NCBI RefSeq assembly: GCF_033115175.1
Contig: NC_084836.1
Span: 86,084,253 to 86,148,252 of the forward strand
Reading direction: 5' to 3'
From: Lepus europaeus
Lineage: Eukaryota; Chordata; Mammalia; Lagomorpha; Leporidae
Length of the DNA stretch: 64,000 nucleotides
Below, piece after piece: positions 12,061 through 25,304 of the stretch. Position numbers and translations under genes: made by a program. Each line of letters starts with the position of its first letter. Positions within the stretch are counted from its first letter, which is position 1. A model generated the notes under the pieces. It did no database searches. It saw nothing but the letters and a program-made list of their open reading frames with translations, and was not told the DNA's origin.

Positions 12061-13496
12061 ATGTTTAAGCCAGGATTAATTGCACTTGGCCCAATAGACA
12101 CATCTTGTAGAACTAAAAATTTACTTTTATCTTAAACACATCTAGAATGGTCTAAATGTAAATTAACTTACTGCATTTTAACTTTAAATTCACTTCACCG
12201 TATTTTTCATCTAATAATTATCAATTCATTATGAGTATATACACATGCATCCAGCAATTTGTAAATGTGGTTAAAAGAAGTGGATGGCAGCTGAGAGACG
12301 AATCAAGCTAAAAACATTAATCTACTGCCTTTAGGCTAAAATGCTAACTATTGGAAGACATGACTATGATATGACAACTGTAGCAACCAAAACAGTGAAT
12401 TACTCATGATGAGCATTCAGGGCCCTGGTGGGTCAGAAACCTTTTGCAGGGCAATCATGCCAAGGGCTTACAAAGAAAAAATACAAATATTTTAGATGAC
12501 CTACTTCCTTAACAAAAAGCACTGACTTACCCAAAGCATGCCTACATATGAAATATAAATTTAATTGATTGGGAGAACTATAATTTATTCTAAATATCAA
12601 TTGGGTACACAGAGTATATAAATTGTGGTTTCTACGGATACTCAAAATTTACAAGTCTCTAATTATTGTTTCTATTATTTACTGATCATTATATTTGAGA
12701 TAAATTATGAACAAAACAATTATTTTAACATGGCATCTTTTGAATTCTATTATAGGCAACTGCCTTTCCAAGAAAGTTTTTGCAAAGTAGACCATTTAAG
12801 GAGTCTTCTAGGAAGATAAAAGATCCAATTATAGATTTGAGAAGGGTGGAGCAACCCATTTATCCTCATACCTACCTTTTCCTACCTACAAAATTACTTG
12901 TTCAATCAAACTTTCTTTTCCCAATATTGAAGGCCAAAGATCTAGTGGGACTTGGCTGTGGATGGTATTTACACAGGGGCAGAATCACTGCCTTTAAAAC
13001 AGTATTTTTTAATCACCAAACATAAACCTCAAATTAGGAGTATGACAAATGTTTTCCAACTGATATCCATCTTTTTTAGGTTTTCCTTTTTACTCTCCTA
13101 GACATACAGCACTTCTAAGAATTTGAAAAGCATTATGGCAAGCTATTATCTGTCTTTAAAGGGTACCTTTTTGTATAGTTTAATTAACATGTCTCTGATT
13201 TGTTGTTGATGGTCTATAAAGAATGACTATGAGCATCTCAAAAATTAGAAGGCTTTTAAAAACCAGGCTCCTCATGTTTGCAAAATTCCCATTCCTTATG
13301 CCCTTTACCTAATAGCTGAGAGAAATATAGTGGGAATGGGGATTACATCTATAACTCAAAATTCAGGAATTCTAAAACTAAATTAGAACTTTGCAAAGAA
13401 TAAAGAAGAAATAAAAAAAACTCTGAAATGAGACTTTTAAGACAGCAGAAATGGGACAGTTTATTTTTCTTTTGCAATATACTTAGATTCAAACAT
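12061..13496. other. Intron, no gene seen
   Basis: AT-rich sequence without recognised repeats or exons. Confidence 0.5.
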
Positions 13497-13517
13497 AAAA
13501 TGATTTTACATATTCTG

Positions 13518-13850
13518 GCCGGCGCCGTGGCTCAATAGGCTAATCCTCCGCCTTGCGGCGCCGGCACACCAGGTTCTAGTCCTGGTCGGGGCACCGGATT
13601 CTGTCCCAGTTTCCCCTCTTCCAGGCCAGCTCTCTGCTGTGGCTCGGGAGTGCAGTGGAGGATGGCCCAAGTGCTTGGGCCCTGCACTCGCATGGGAGAC
13701 CAGGAGAAGCACCTGGCTCCTGCCTTTGGATCAGCGTGGTGCGCTGTCCGCAGCGGCCATTGGAGGGTGAACCAACGGCAAAAAGGAAGACCTTTCTCTC
13801 TGTCTCTCTCTCTCTCACTGTCCACTCTGCCTGTCAAAAATTTTTTTTAA
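13518..13850 (+). mobile_element. C-SINE, young copy with perfect 21-bp target-site duplication
   Basis: The head ggccggcgccgtggctcaat, B box ggttctagtcc and an almost undamaged body place it in the youngest C-SINE set here. A perfect 21-bp direct repeat lies at 13497-13517 and 13851-13871. Confidence 0.97.
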
Positions 13851-13871
13851 AAAATGATTTTACATATTCTG

Positions 13872-14933
13872 AAAGTATAAAATGTATAAACATTCTAGAA
13901 AAGGCTATCATTTCCTCTTAATTTTTATGTTTAATGAAAGAAAACAAAGACAAGGGAAATGAATAAATTCAGATAAGAGAAACCCATGACAAAACTGAAC
14001 TTTCTCTTTTTCTGTGGTCCATCCACATTCTCACCAGTATTACTTTATCATTTTCTGGAAGTTTCTAAACAATTGAAGTTTGTTTCCAACAATTATTTCT
14101 TGGAAATTCAAGTATCATTGATGACTGTTTCAGGCTGCTCTGATTCTCTGACATTCAAATTCTTAAACAATGTTTTCCATCCAGGAAACCATAACTATCA
14201 TTGTGTTGTAGGCAGGCATATAGAACAATAACAGATCTCATGCATCATGGATCTGAGGCTATATATTTGGTTCATTTGATTAGTCCCAAAGAGAAAGCCA
14301 GGTTGGATTTCTGGAAACAGATTCTTATGTGGGTGTTGGAGATTTTGTACCACTGGATAAAGGGAGAGCACTAAAAGATACCCACACTGACCAGCTTCTA
14401 ACTGGCTCATAGCCTTACCACTGATGTTTAAATCACATGCACCACATTGTTTCCTACAATACTGAGTTTTTGTCAATATGTTAATATACATACATAAGTT
14501 TATATTGACAGGTATATGTACACATAATTTTTTAATAAACTATGCGCTTAGGGAGAACACTTACTTCAACCTAGGCTCTTCATCACCCACTACCTCCCTC
14601 CCTAGTTTCTGCTAATTCCCTGGTTAATTTCCAGAAAGAGGGCGTGATGACATCTTCCCTAGCCCCTGGCTTTCTAGGAATCCAGACAAGTAACTGAAAA
14701 TCACCTCCCAATATTCCAGCAATTCATGTGTCAATTTTCCCTCTCTCCAGTCTTTCCCCAATTCCCCAAATCTCCACTTGCGCAATCACTGGTTGGTCAT
14801 TTAAGACTTGAAGGAAATGAAGTTAATTGTCTCCCTACAAAATTTTAAGCACTCCTCAATTAATGAATAGCTATACCTTTAAGGTTGTTTGGGGATATAA
14901 ACTAAAAAAAAAAACAACAACAAAGGTATTCAA
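13872..14933. other. Intron, no gene seen
   Basis: Mixed composition with no recognised exon or well-preserved repeat. Confidence 0.45.
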
Positions 14934-14948
14934 CATAGCAGTCTTTTT

Positions 14949-15173
14949 TTTTTTTTTTTTTTTTTTTTTTTGACAGGCAGAGTGGACAGTAAGAGAGAGA
15001 GAGACAGAGGGAAAGGTCTTCCTTTTACCGTTGGTTCACCCTCCCGGGCCATAGCAGAGAGCTGGACTGGAAGAGGAGCAACCGGGACAGAATCCGGCAC
15101 CCCAACCGGGACTAGAACCCAGGGTGCCGGCGCTGCAGGTGGAGGATTAGCCTATTGAGCCGCGGTGCCGGTC
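14949..15173 (-). mobile_element. C-SINE, young, reverse, internally deleted
   Basis: It starts with a long T run and gacaggcagagtggacag and ends gccgcggtgccggtc. About 100 bp between the reversed gaaccaacgg region and the tgctgtggcc region are missing (junction near 15045). The 15-bp repeat catagcagtcttttt flanks it at 14934-14948 and 15174-15188. Confidence 0.93.
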
Positions 15174-15188
15174 CATAGCAGTCTTTTT

Positions 15189-17389
15189 ATAACTTACAGA
15201 CTAAAAAGTAAGGCCATAGCACCTTATAAGATTTTTAAATGATTAATTTTACCTAAAGACTTAATGTTTCATTTTTTATAGGAAAGATATATTTAAAAAT
15301 TCATTGATATTTCCTCCTACCACCCACACCCAGTTTAACTCCCAACACACACACATACACACACACACACACTCCTCAGAAGGGAAAGACTGATACATCC
15401 TGCATAACTTAACTGAAGATTGCACCAGGAAACACACTTATCAATAACACAAACAACTGTTAAATTCCAAATATAGAAAATACAGTTTAACTTTTTTTAA
15501 TACTTGGAGTTTTATAGTATTTTAAAAATCAACTATTTTGATTCATGGTTGGAAATCAGAAGGCTTCATATGCAGTTTAGCTTATATAACATCAGGATTT
15601 TTAGTCAATGTATATAATGTCCCATATTCAAAACACTTTTTTTAAGTTTTAGGTATACATGAGGAGTTTTCATTTCTTAAATTTGTCAACTGACACTCAA
15701 AATTAAACATAGTTTAAGGAAATATTGCAAATTTCCTTTGAGAAAGCAAAATGAAAAGATTTCAACCTGCATCTCTAAAAACAAAGCCAATTAATATGCC
15801 AGGCTCCTTTCCTCCACCAAAAATAATAGAGCATTTGCATACAGCAGGAGTAGGAAGCTGGTCTCCTTCATCAGCACATTATAATGCCTCCTGACAGCCT
15901 CACACACTGCCTCATCAACATCATACTGTTTCAATTACACATTTTTTTTTATCCACTTCACGTGTTAAGCCATCTTCTCTTCTGTCTCACCTCAAGCTGC
16001 AGTATTAAATTTAACTATATTTTTCCAAGCATAGATGGATTCTCTGCAAGGCAGAAACAGAATCACTAACATTGTATTTTTCCAGGCTACAAAAGACAGG
16101 GAAAAAGGTAGGAGGGAAAAGAACCATGGTGCATTTTAAAGAAACAAATAATCCCTCCCCACAAAAGCCTGTCCCTCAGAACCAAGGGCAGAAAGAATTG
16201 ACAATTGGCTGGAGCACAGTATGGGGCCCCACTGCCAAGGAAATGGAAATAGAACCTAGGAAGCCTTCTCACTCCCCTGTGATCATCCTACCAGTCCACT
16301 TCACAGAAACTCAAATGTAAGGAAGAAAGGTCTTTGATTTTGCCAGCAAACTATTGAAAAACAAAATAAAGACTAGGCTTGAAAAGATGAGCTGTAATTT
16401 AGCGAACACCATTGAGACATGTCCCTAGACAACTACCACTTCACATCAAAATGTCTTCCATTTGGATCATGAAATGTAGGTGAAGCAAAATAATTCCAAA
16501 GGAGCATGGTGCTTTTTAAGTAGCATTTTTCCTTTGGAAAAACTCCAGGCATACTGAAGGAGAACTGCCTCTGAGCATTAGAAAGTCCATCTTTCAGAAA
16601 TAATTATAATTACATGAATATGTAGAACTCAGAGGGCTGAGCTGTGAGAATGAGTTTTCATAGCAACAGAACAGGTTGGAAATCAGATAGATCAGAATTC
16701 TTGGTGTTGGAAGATTTAGGCAAGTTTCATATTATCTTCCTCTCAAGCTGACATCTCATCCTGATTGGTTAATTACCATTTTTGTTTCAGGGGCAAATAG
16801 GTCCTGAATAATGCAGTTGCAGCTGGGTTGTCTTCACATGACTTCCAAGTTGTGTAATTTTCATGTTTTTTTTTTTTTCATTCCCTGTTCATATTCAATT
16901 TAAAACTGCATCTAAAATAGTTCTCTTTGGCTCACAGATCCTGAACCTTACGTTGTAATATGTAAAACTAGTAAGCCTGGCTTGATTTGGTTCTCATATG
17001 ACTCAGAGAGCTTGATCAGGTCGGCGCAGATAGTACAGTTTGGATGAGAGCACCATCAACCTCCAGAAATTCTGAGTTTCAGTAACAGTTTCACATATGA
17101 ACAGGATGTCTGCCTACCTGTAGGTCAGAAGTCTATAAAGCCCATTAAGATGTACATACTCACTTAACAAGGCCTGAAAGAATCTTCCACCCTAGGACTA
17201 AAATGACCAGCCTTTGGTGTATGAATATAATTTTACAACCAATTTGTAATATTTTTAATCAACGTCAAAGATATTAAAAATAAGTAACATTTCCAAGAAA
17301 CAGAGCCTTCACATACAGAAATTTTTATATCATCTTAGATTCTCACCACAGTTTATTCTGTTTTCACTCTTTGCTTACTGCATTTCTAC
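15189..17389. other. Intron, no gene seen; short CA repeat
   Basis: A CA microsatellite lies at about 15342-15372. The rest shows no exon or clear repeat. Confidence 0.5.
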
Positions 17390-17990
17390 CATGACCTAGG
17401 TGCATGCTAGATTCACTGACAGTGTAAGACACCCAATAGTAATCAAATAATCAGATAAGTAAGAAAAAACACAAATGTTATAAAAGCTGCAAGAACAGAA
17501 AGCTACATGGGGTTTTGAGACCTTTCTAAAGGGATAAATACCTGCTAAATCAAGGAGGTCTTATAACAAAATTGGGTTGGTCTGAAGGGTAAACAGGAGT
17601 TGATAAGACAATGAAGGGAAAAAAGAACAACCCATGCAGAGGGAATAGCATGGACAAAGGCCCTAAAAGAGAGGGAACATGGAGAGTACAAATAATGGGA
17701 AACAATATTTTATAATGTCAAAATCTCTAGAGGACAAGAGTGAGCAAGGTGGAAGATAAGACAATAGAGAAAGCGGAGGCGTGCTCTTGTATAGGCCTTC
17801 TTAAAGAGTATAGGATATGAGCAAAAATGAGATCTTTAGGCCGTGTTGATATCTATTGCAGGGTATAATAGATGATTTACATTTACATTTTGTAAAGATC
17901 ATTCTAGCTGTACCTTAGGTAACTGAATAGATGAAGGCAGGAGTAGATTTGGGAGATGAGATTTGATGCTGCCTGAACAGCAGGGGGTGA
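17390..17990 (-). mobile_element. L2 LINE, reverse orientation
   Basis: It contains gagggaatagcatggacaaa, ggccctaaaagagaggg, taaagatcattctagctg and gattttgggagatgag-like words, the reverse of the L2 3' region. Confidence 0.7.
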
Positions 17991-18049
17991 TGAGAAGTGT
18001 CCATGTAAGGCTCTTGATCTTTCCACTGCAGTCCAGATGTGTTGTTTCA

Positions 18050-18490
18050 CTCTTCATTTGTAGACATCCATCCTCTATCCTGCGCCCTGCTGCCTGAATA
18101 ATCTTCTTAAAACACAAATCTATGTGATTTTCCTGTTTATGTCTGTTTCCAATGTCCCTGATACAACATGTCAGCCTACCCTGGGATTCAAGGCCAGACA
18201 ATCTGATTCCAAATTACTTGTTTAGGTGGCTTCTCTGCTTTCTATCTGTGCAAAGCCCCACTTACTTCAAAGTTGTTTATTTACCTGCTTGTTTTTGTTT
18301 GGGTCCTTCAACCACTTTAGAGTACTTTTGTCTCCTGCTTTTCTGCTTTGAGGCCTGAATTAACCTCTCACCTCTGTCTCCACTTTCTAAATCCTGTCTA
18401 TCCTCCTTGTCTAGCTTATATCCTTTCCTTGTCTTCTAATACAAACTCCCATAAATATCTCTCAACTTCTCCCACATATATTTAATGGTA
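18050..18490 (+). mobile_element. L2-like LINE, forward
   Basis: It reads ctgcctgaataatcttctta, aaacacaaatctatgtgatt and then a long pyrimidine-rich stretch, as in the L2 3' region. It lies back-to-back with the reversed L2 on its left. Confidence 0.5.
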
Positions 18491-18493
18491 TGA

Positions 18494-18862
18494 TAGTCTT
18501 CCCTCATCCACAAGGGATATGTTCTAAAAGCCCAATGGGTGCCTGAAACCATGGAGTACCAAACCCTAGACATAATATATTTTTTTCCATACACATTGTA
18601 AATTTATTTGAATTTTATAATTTATAATTATATATAATATAAACTTATAATTGATTACAAAATTTAATTTGTAAATTGGGCACAACAAGAAATCAATATA
18701 AGAAAATAGAACAATCATAACAATAAATTATAAAATGAGTTATTTAAAATTTATGAATTGTGTATTTCTGGAATTTCCCATGTAACATTTACAAATCAGA
18801 GCTGACTACAGGTAACCAAAACAGGATAAAGTGAAATTCCACATAAGGGTGGACTATTGTAT
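18494..18862. mobile_element. Tigger-type DNA transposon relic (MER8/MER44-like)
   Basis: The left end reads atagtcttccctcatccaca then gggtgcctgaaaccatgg. The right end reads gactacaggtaaccaaaaca and ends aagggtggactattgta. The two ends form the imperfect inverted repeat typical of Tigger elements; the middle is AT-rich. Confidence 0.7.
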
Positions 18863-19012
18863 TTGGAAATTAGACATGACTTGTTCTGCTTCATCAGATT
18901 AACTGATTTTAATATGTTTATAAGCTTTATAAACTTTCATGTGTTTTATCTCTTCCTTTGGTTCCAAAGACATTGGTGGCAGGGATGAGCATGTCCAAAA
19001 GCCCTGAGAGGA

Positions 19013-19301
19013 GGGGTCAGCGCTGTGGTACAACATGGCACTGCTATCCCATATGGATGCCGGTTTGAGTCCCTGCTTCTCCACTTCTGATCCAGCTTCC
19101 TGATAATGGCCTAGGAAAGCAGTGGAGGATGGCCAAAGTACTTCTTCTAGGAAACCCAGAAGAAGCTCCTGGTTCCTGGCTTAGGCCTGGCCCAACCTTG
19201 GCCATTGCTGCCATTTGGAAAGTGAACAAGCAAATGTCTTTCTCTCCCTCTCTCTGTAACTCTGCCTTTCAAATAAAATAATCTTTTTTTTTTTTTTAAA
19301 A
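19013..19301 (+). mobile_element. C-SINE, old copy
   Basis: It starts ggggtcagcgctgtggtaca, with gtttgagtccctgcttctcc as B-box region, and ends ctgcctttcaaataaaataa followed by a T-rich run. Confidence 0.85.
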
Positions 19302-19634
19302 GGAGAGAGTACAAAGAATAGGACACAAAATTTTAACAAGCCATCATGCCTTTCTGAGCATGTACACAACACTTCATAGATAATAGGTTCTTCAATTGAG
19401 TAAGCCTGGCTTAAAATTTGCTGTGAGATATGCTTTTTTATTTCCACATGGGAAAGGTCTTAGAAGACTCCAAAACATAATCTCTGTATAATCTATTTAA
19501 TCATTCTTGGCAAATAAACAAAGAATACACAAAGTAACATAAATCAAGTGGCAAAATTCCCAGATTAACGTCAAACTTGAATTTCCAGTGATAACACTGG
19601 ATTTGTCAATGAAGAACAAATAAAAGATTTTGGA

Positions 19635-19775
19635 GTGACCAAACAAACTTGGATTGAAAGCCTGGCTCAATCACTTATTATCAAAGAGACTTTAATCCAG
19701 TTCGTTAAATCTCTAAGATTTTATATCCTCAAGTGGAAAAAGGTGCTAGCTGTACCTTTTCAGTAGATTGTATGT
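19635..19775 (+). mobile_element. MIR, forward
   Basis: It reads cttggattgaaagcctggct, caatcacttattatc, ccagttcgttaaatctct and atatcctcaagtggaaaaag, the MIR core order. Confidence 0.55.
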
Positions 19776-20654
19776 AAAGATGTAAGTCTGAATGAACGCC
19801 TTTCGTCATTCTACCCTAATGTCAATGCATGCATTGTAACAAGCATGCTCACACGCACACATACACACACACACATTTCCATTTCTTTTTGTCTTTCCTT
19901 TAGATCCAAATGTGACAGTACTGACTTCTCAAACCTACAATTTTCTTTTTTGTCTATTTTTTGAAGTTTTTCCTTACTTTGATGACCATCTAATAAGATG
20001 ACTTTGGAAATCACAACTGAAAAGAGTACAACTGCGTTTGACTACTCATTGACTATGCCAGTTGTATTAGTGAACGGAAAAAGGAAGGGCAAGGACTTTG
20101 ACCAAATTCCTATCCTATTGTTCAATAAGCAAACATTTCTGAACTGAGCCATTAATCCCCCTATTGTACTTTCTTTCCAACAGTCTGAGGGAGATTAGAA
20201 ATCAAGAGGAAAAAAAAAATGGTTGAGAGATTAGGAGAAACAGACAATCCAAGCTCTGAATGCCAAAGAAGCAAGAAAGGTTGGTCTTTCTCATTAAAAT
20301 CTATTTGAATCAGTGCAAAGTCTAAAGACATCATGCAATATTTATTTGTAACCTTTGTATACTTGAGGTGTGGTGAAATAGTCAATACTAGATTGGCCCC
20401 ATTTGATATTAGACTCTGTAAATGAGCTAAGTGACTAGTCCCTTAAGAACTGTAGGTATGCAGGGCATCCAGCATGGATCAGAACTGTAAGAAACAGAGA
20501 AGAATGCCAGCCTGTTCCTATTCCCAGTATCTATTAATCATATTTTAGATATGCACTATTTTATGCCACACGAACATAGGCAAGCAGTGCTGAGTGGCTG
20601 CTTACCAAGATCCCAAGAAAACATCAGCTTTGGCTGCTGTTACAGTTATTAGTA
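19776..20654. other. Intron with short CA-type repeat
   Basis: A cacacgcacacatacacaca tract lies near 19849-19876. No gene seen in the remainder. Confidence 0.5.
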
Positions 20655-20975
20655 TTTAAATATTCATTTACATATTATTTGAAAAGACAGAGAAGGAGAA
20701 AGAGGGAGAGATATTCTACCTGCTGGTTCATTCCCAGAATGTCCACAAAAACTGGGAATGGGCTAGGCTGAATTTGGGAGGCTCAGACTCAATATGAGTC
20801 ATGGATATGGGTGTCAGGGACCCAGATGCCTGAGCTACCACTTGCTGCCTCCTAGGGAACACATTACCAGAAAGCTGAAATTGGCAGCACAACTGACACT
20901 TGAGCCCAGGTACTCCAATAGGGGATGCAGGCATCTCTTAACTGCTGCCTCAAACACCTGCCCTCCTTTAATTTA
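20655..20975 (-). mobile_element. C-SINE, old copy, reverse orientation
   Basis: It begins attcatttacatattatttg and a GA-rich block, then ctgctggttcattccca, gggtgtcagggacccagatg, acttgagcccaggtact and ends aaacacctgccc. Confidence 0.8.
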
Positions 20976-23921
20976 TTTTTAATAATGCACTGTAGTTTTT
21001 ATGTATCGCTGGCATTCAGCCATGAATTTCTCTTATTGAAAACATTCTATGCAATAGAATATAAATGAAATAAATATGTATTTCCAACCAAAGAGGTATG
21101 CTTTTGTACTAATTTGTGTGACTTTAATCTGGGGATATATTAAAAACAACTGAAAACTTTAGCAAAACTGACTCAACCATGAAAGAATATATGTGAAGTT
21201 TGCCTGAATCGATTAGAGTCTTTCATTATTATTGTTATTTTAAAGAGCCTTTTCTCTGGTTTCATTAAACCTCTGACTTGAAAAAGTGAGTGTTTCATAC
21301 AGATGGAAGAAGTCTGGGCAGTACTTAAGAAGCCAACTAACAGTGCTTAGCCAGCTCCAAAGCGATTCCTATTAGAATGAAAAATAAATAGACTAAGTGC
21401 CAAACTCAAAACTATTCTTTCTCAGAGATAAACTGTAAGTGCTCTACAGAAAGCGAAAATAGCTCTCCAGGGAACACTTGGGATTTGGGCAAAAGAACAA
21501 TGCAACTGTTTCTGTAAGTCAATTGGAAATACTTCAGGGGTGAAAAGTTGGGAGAGTTATGAGAAACTGGTAAAAGATTTGCCAGAGGGTGGAGCTGACG
21601 TTATAGCCCTCATTGAGTCCACTGATCTTGTAGACAAACACCAGTTAAGTTCTGAAAAGGAAAAGATGAAACCTCATGACACACATGGGCCTCATCTGCA
21701 ACAGGGTGGGTAATTGTATATTTAAAGTCTTTGGCAAAATATAAACCATCCCCTAGTCTTTAGGATTAATAACATTTCATGCTTCAAGAAAAATGAGCTT
21801 CTTAAACATCAGTAATAATTTATACACCCTGCTTTTGCAAAACCTATATGATATAATGATTAACCTGGGTGTTTCTAACTTCAACAGTATTGAAAAGGAT
21901 TCCTGAAGAACTGCAGAGCAAAGATGAGTACATGATTTATTCCTCTTTTCCTTCAATATATAAAAAAAGCTGAAATTGACTTCAAAAGGATTGTCTGGGA
22001 GTTGTAATTATGCTTTAGCAAGAGACCCTAATAAATCAAAGATAGCTGTCTATTCTGAACAGATATCCAGAAAAAAGACTCAGGACCCACTCAAGAGAAA
22101 TCCCCAGCAACTTTCTTGATCCCTAGAGCACAAACAACTCTCAGCTTGAATTTACAACCTGGTACCAAACTTGCATATAATTTAGGAAAATATAAATGTA
22201 TTCATATACTCTCTCTTAATTTTAACACCAATACACTTGATGGGAAAGATGGGAAATGCTGGTATGGAATCCCCTTAGACTGAGAGCAAAAGCTGATCAG
22301 CAGTGAGAATTTGATCCCTTAGGAGAGAAGCCCAAGGGGGCTCTACATTTAGAAATGATTACATACCTAGATGTGGAGGCATAAAGTAGATTTCAATTAG
22401 GAAAACACTTACTACAATGAACTGAATTTGTTTGTTCAGAAAGATTAAAAAATACTGGCAATACGAATTAGCAAGTTGGTAAAGAAAGTAAAAATGAGGC
22501 TAAATAATATAAAATTATAATAAATTACATCATGTGGGCAAAACAACAGAATACAAAATGGCAATAAGAAGAGGGTACACAAGAAATAGAAATAAAGGCC
22601 TAACCCAGTATGTCAAATAATTCTTGCATTTCTGAATCATGATAAATGAACCTTAACTTTTACATTTTCTCCAAAGAGAGGCTCGGTCAACAACTTCAGC
22701 TTCTTTTCTATGAGTATTTATGGGAACAATGACTATTTTAGGAATTCTGCATACTTACAAGTGACAACAAGCCCTATTCTTATCTTTTTTCTCCATCATC
22801 TAAGAAATTATAAACTAAATGTTTACTGTATCCTTACTGTGAAACTGCCTTTTGAAAATGTCTTTTAAAGAAGTAAACTTCACTTTTTGAAAATTCAGTT
22901 CAAGGGGTTAAAGGGTCTTATTGAACATTTGTTACCTGTCACCAGCCTAAGACTGAGAAGATAAAATAAGGGTCCACTTTCTGACAGGCAAGACTTTATC
23001 ACCTGCCCTAAGCACACACTGTGTTTTCCAATTGATTGTGGTATCCATTCTTGTCAAGTAAACAGAACCGAAGTGTCTGGTCTGGCCACTCAAGGTCTTC
23101 TTTGCTTACTTCCTCATTCTCAGAGAGATTCAAGGTAGTTTGCTTCATCAAGTTGTGAATTATCTTCTGACTGCCACTTTCCCTAGATCTGTCCTATACT
23201 AAGTGTTTTGTTTTTAAATATTAGATCCAGTATTACTCAACTGAGTATACAGCTATTTCTGTTTTGCATGAAGAAAGACAAAAATAAATATAGCTGATTA
23301 GTTAGGAAATATGTTTGAAAACATTACATTAATATGCTTATTTAGACTATAACATACTGATGAGCACGTGGAAACCACATTTATCCAACATCAGAAAAAG
23401 AGGTGTTAGACGTGAGTCAATTTTCTAGAAAACTAAATTTTATAAACTAAAGTCACAGCTTCTGTTAAAATGAGTTGAAAGCAACATAATCCTATAAGAT
23501 ATTGTACTTCTCTTTACATAAACAAAGCGCAATGTATGCAAGTTAATCTTTAATAACTGAATCAGTATTTTCAGTTTTTTGGCTACTTAAGTATGTTAAG
23601 ATCAACTATCATTTCTTGATGCAGCCAGTTACCCTCTATTAGCAATACTCCTTTTTGAATATATTGCTTCTAATTTGTGATAGGATGAGAAATGCAATGC
23701 TAACTACTAAATTTTAATCTAATTACATGTCTCTTAGGTCAGGACATATGTTGGTTACAGAGGTCCAAAACAATCTCTGAAGAGTGAAGTCTGAGAGTGT
23801 AGTGCACGATGTCTGCGTTTAGACACAAAAACACCCCTTTACATATGAGTGTGTGTGAGAGAGTGTGTATCTGATTATATATCCTGGGAGCATGTAAATG
23901 TGTATAAAACTATGTTTAAGG
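20976..23921. other. Intron, no gene seen
   Basis: About 2.9 kb with no recognised repeat, the longest repeat-free stretch of the left half. It could hold conserved non-coding elements, which cannot be judged without alignment. Confidence 0.5.
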
Positions 23922-23932
23922 AAAAGACTTCA

Positions 23933-24228
23933 GGGGCCGGCGCCGTGGCTCTCTTGGTTTATCTTCTGCTTGCAGTGCCAGCATCCCATATGGGAACTGG
24001 GTTCTAGTCCCAGCTGCCCCTCTTCCAGTCCAGCTGGAAGGATGGTCCAGGTGCTTGGGCCCCTGCACCCGCATGGGAGACCGGGAAGAAGCACCTGGCT
24101 CCTGGCTTCGGATCGGCACAGCACCAGCCGTAGCAGCCATTTGGGGAGTGAACCAATGGAAGGAAGACCTTTCTCCCTGTCTCTCTCTCACTGTCTGTAA
24201 CTACCTGTCAAATAAATAAGAAAAAAAA
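23933..24228 (+). mobile_element. C-SINE with small internal deletion
   Basis: The head ggggccggcgccgtggctct and tail ctacctgtcaaataaataag are intact. About 30 bp after cttccagtccagctgga are missing. The 11-bp repeat aaaagacttca flanks it. Confidence 0.93.
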
Positions 24229-24640
24229 AAAAGACTTCATATCTCTCTCCAGAAATGTCTTTTACAACTAAAATTTCAGAGTGATGATTCATGACCCCCC
24301 AGATTAGCACTTTTTCTTAACGATTCAGGACCCAGGAACATATTTTTGAGTGAAAAAATGTACTTATAGCTTTAAGTCTAGAGAAAGAAGTATAAAAAAT
24401 GACCAAGATATATACTTTCCTCATTGCTATTATGATCAACATATATACTATTGTCTGTCTCTGTATTTAAAGTAGAAGAAAAACAAAGTAAAAGGAGACA
24501 CCCACATCAATCCCATACTCTAATCAAAAATGCAACCAAGTCTTATCTTAGACATTGCAGATGACCATTAGATAAGAAACAACTATCACAAATGACTCTG
24601 CAGAAAAATCTTGAACAAAATTTTAAAAAGTGACATATAT

Positions 24641-24948
24641 GGGGCAGGTGTTCAGTCACAATGGGTTAAGCCACCACTTGGGATGCTCACATACTATGAA
24701 GGAGTGCTGGCTCCAGTCCCAGCTGCTCTGCACTTGTGATGCAGCTTCACACTGATGCACCTGGCAGGTGGTTCCTGCCACCTGTGTGGGAGACCTGACA
24801 TATTTCCTGCTTTGGACTGACCTAGCCACGTCTGTTATGGGCATCTGGGAAGTGAACCAGCAGATGGAAGCATCCTCAATAGATAGATAAATAGATGGAT
24901 AAAAAGACAATTAGGTCTTTTTGTCACTCTGCTTTTCAAATAAAACAG
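24641..24948 (+). mobile_element. C-SINE, old copy
   Basis: It reads ggggcaggtgttcagtcaca, gctggctccagtcccagctg, and ends cactctgcttttcaaataaa. A GATA-like simple repeat interrupts the 3' part near 24880-24905. Confidence 0.8.
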
Positions 24949-25119
24949 ATAGATTGGAGGAAGCAAGAAAGCTAGTTAGATACTACTTTGACATATTCCA
25001 CTAATTAGCACTGAACTCAAAGGCAATCTCCTAATCAATCTGTTACTATGTTCTTATTTATAACAGCAAGTAGAAAGTTGCCAACTACAATCTCCAAGTC
25101 AAAGATAGCTTGTCATATA

Positions 25120-25288
25120 TTTTTGCAAGCAAAGTTTAATTGGAACAGAGACACACCCATTCAGATATATTGCTTTTGATAGTTTTAAAACTACGATAGC
25201 AGATTTGAATAGTTATAACAGAAACTATATGGCAAGTAAAGCTAAACATATGTATTATCTGGCCCTTTATAAAAAAGTTTGCCTAAAT
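25120..25288 (+). mobile_element. hAT-like DNA transposon fragment (gcaaac...ggccctttac family)
   Basis: It contains ttttgcaagcaaagtttaat, tggaacagagacacaccc and at the end tctggccctttataaaaaag then tttgcc. This is a familiar eutherian hAT non-autonomous element whose exact name I cannot assign; a second, reversed copy is at 49345-49490. Confidence 0.65.
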
Positions 25289-25304
25289 TGGTAATGTATA
25301 TATG

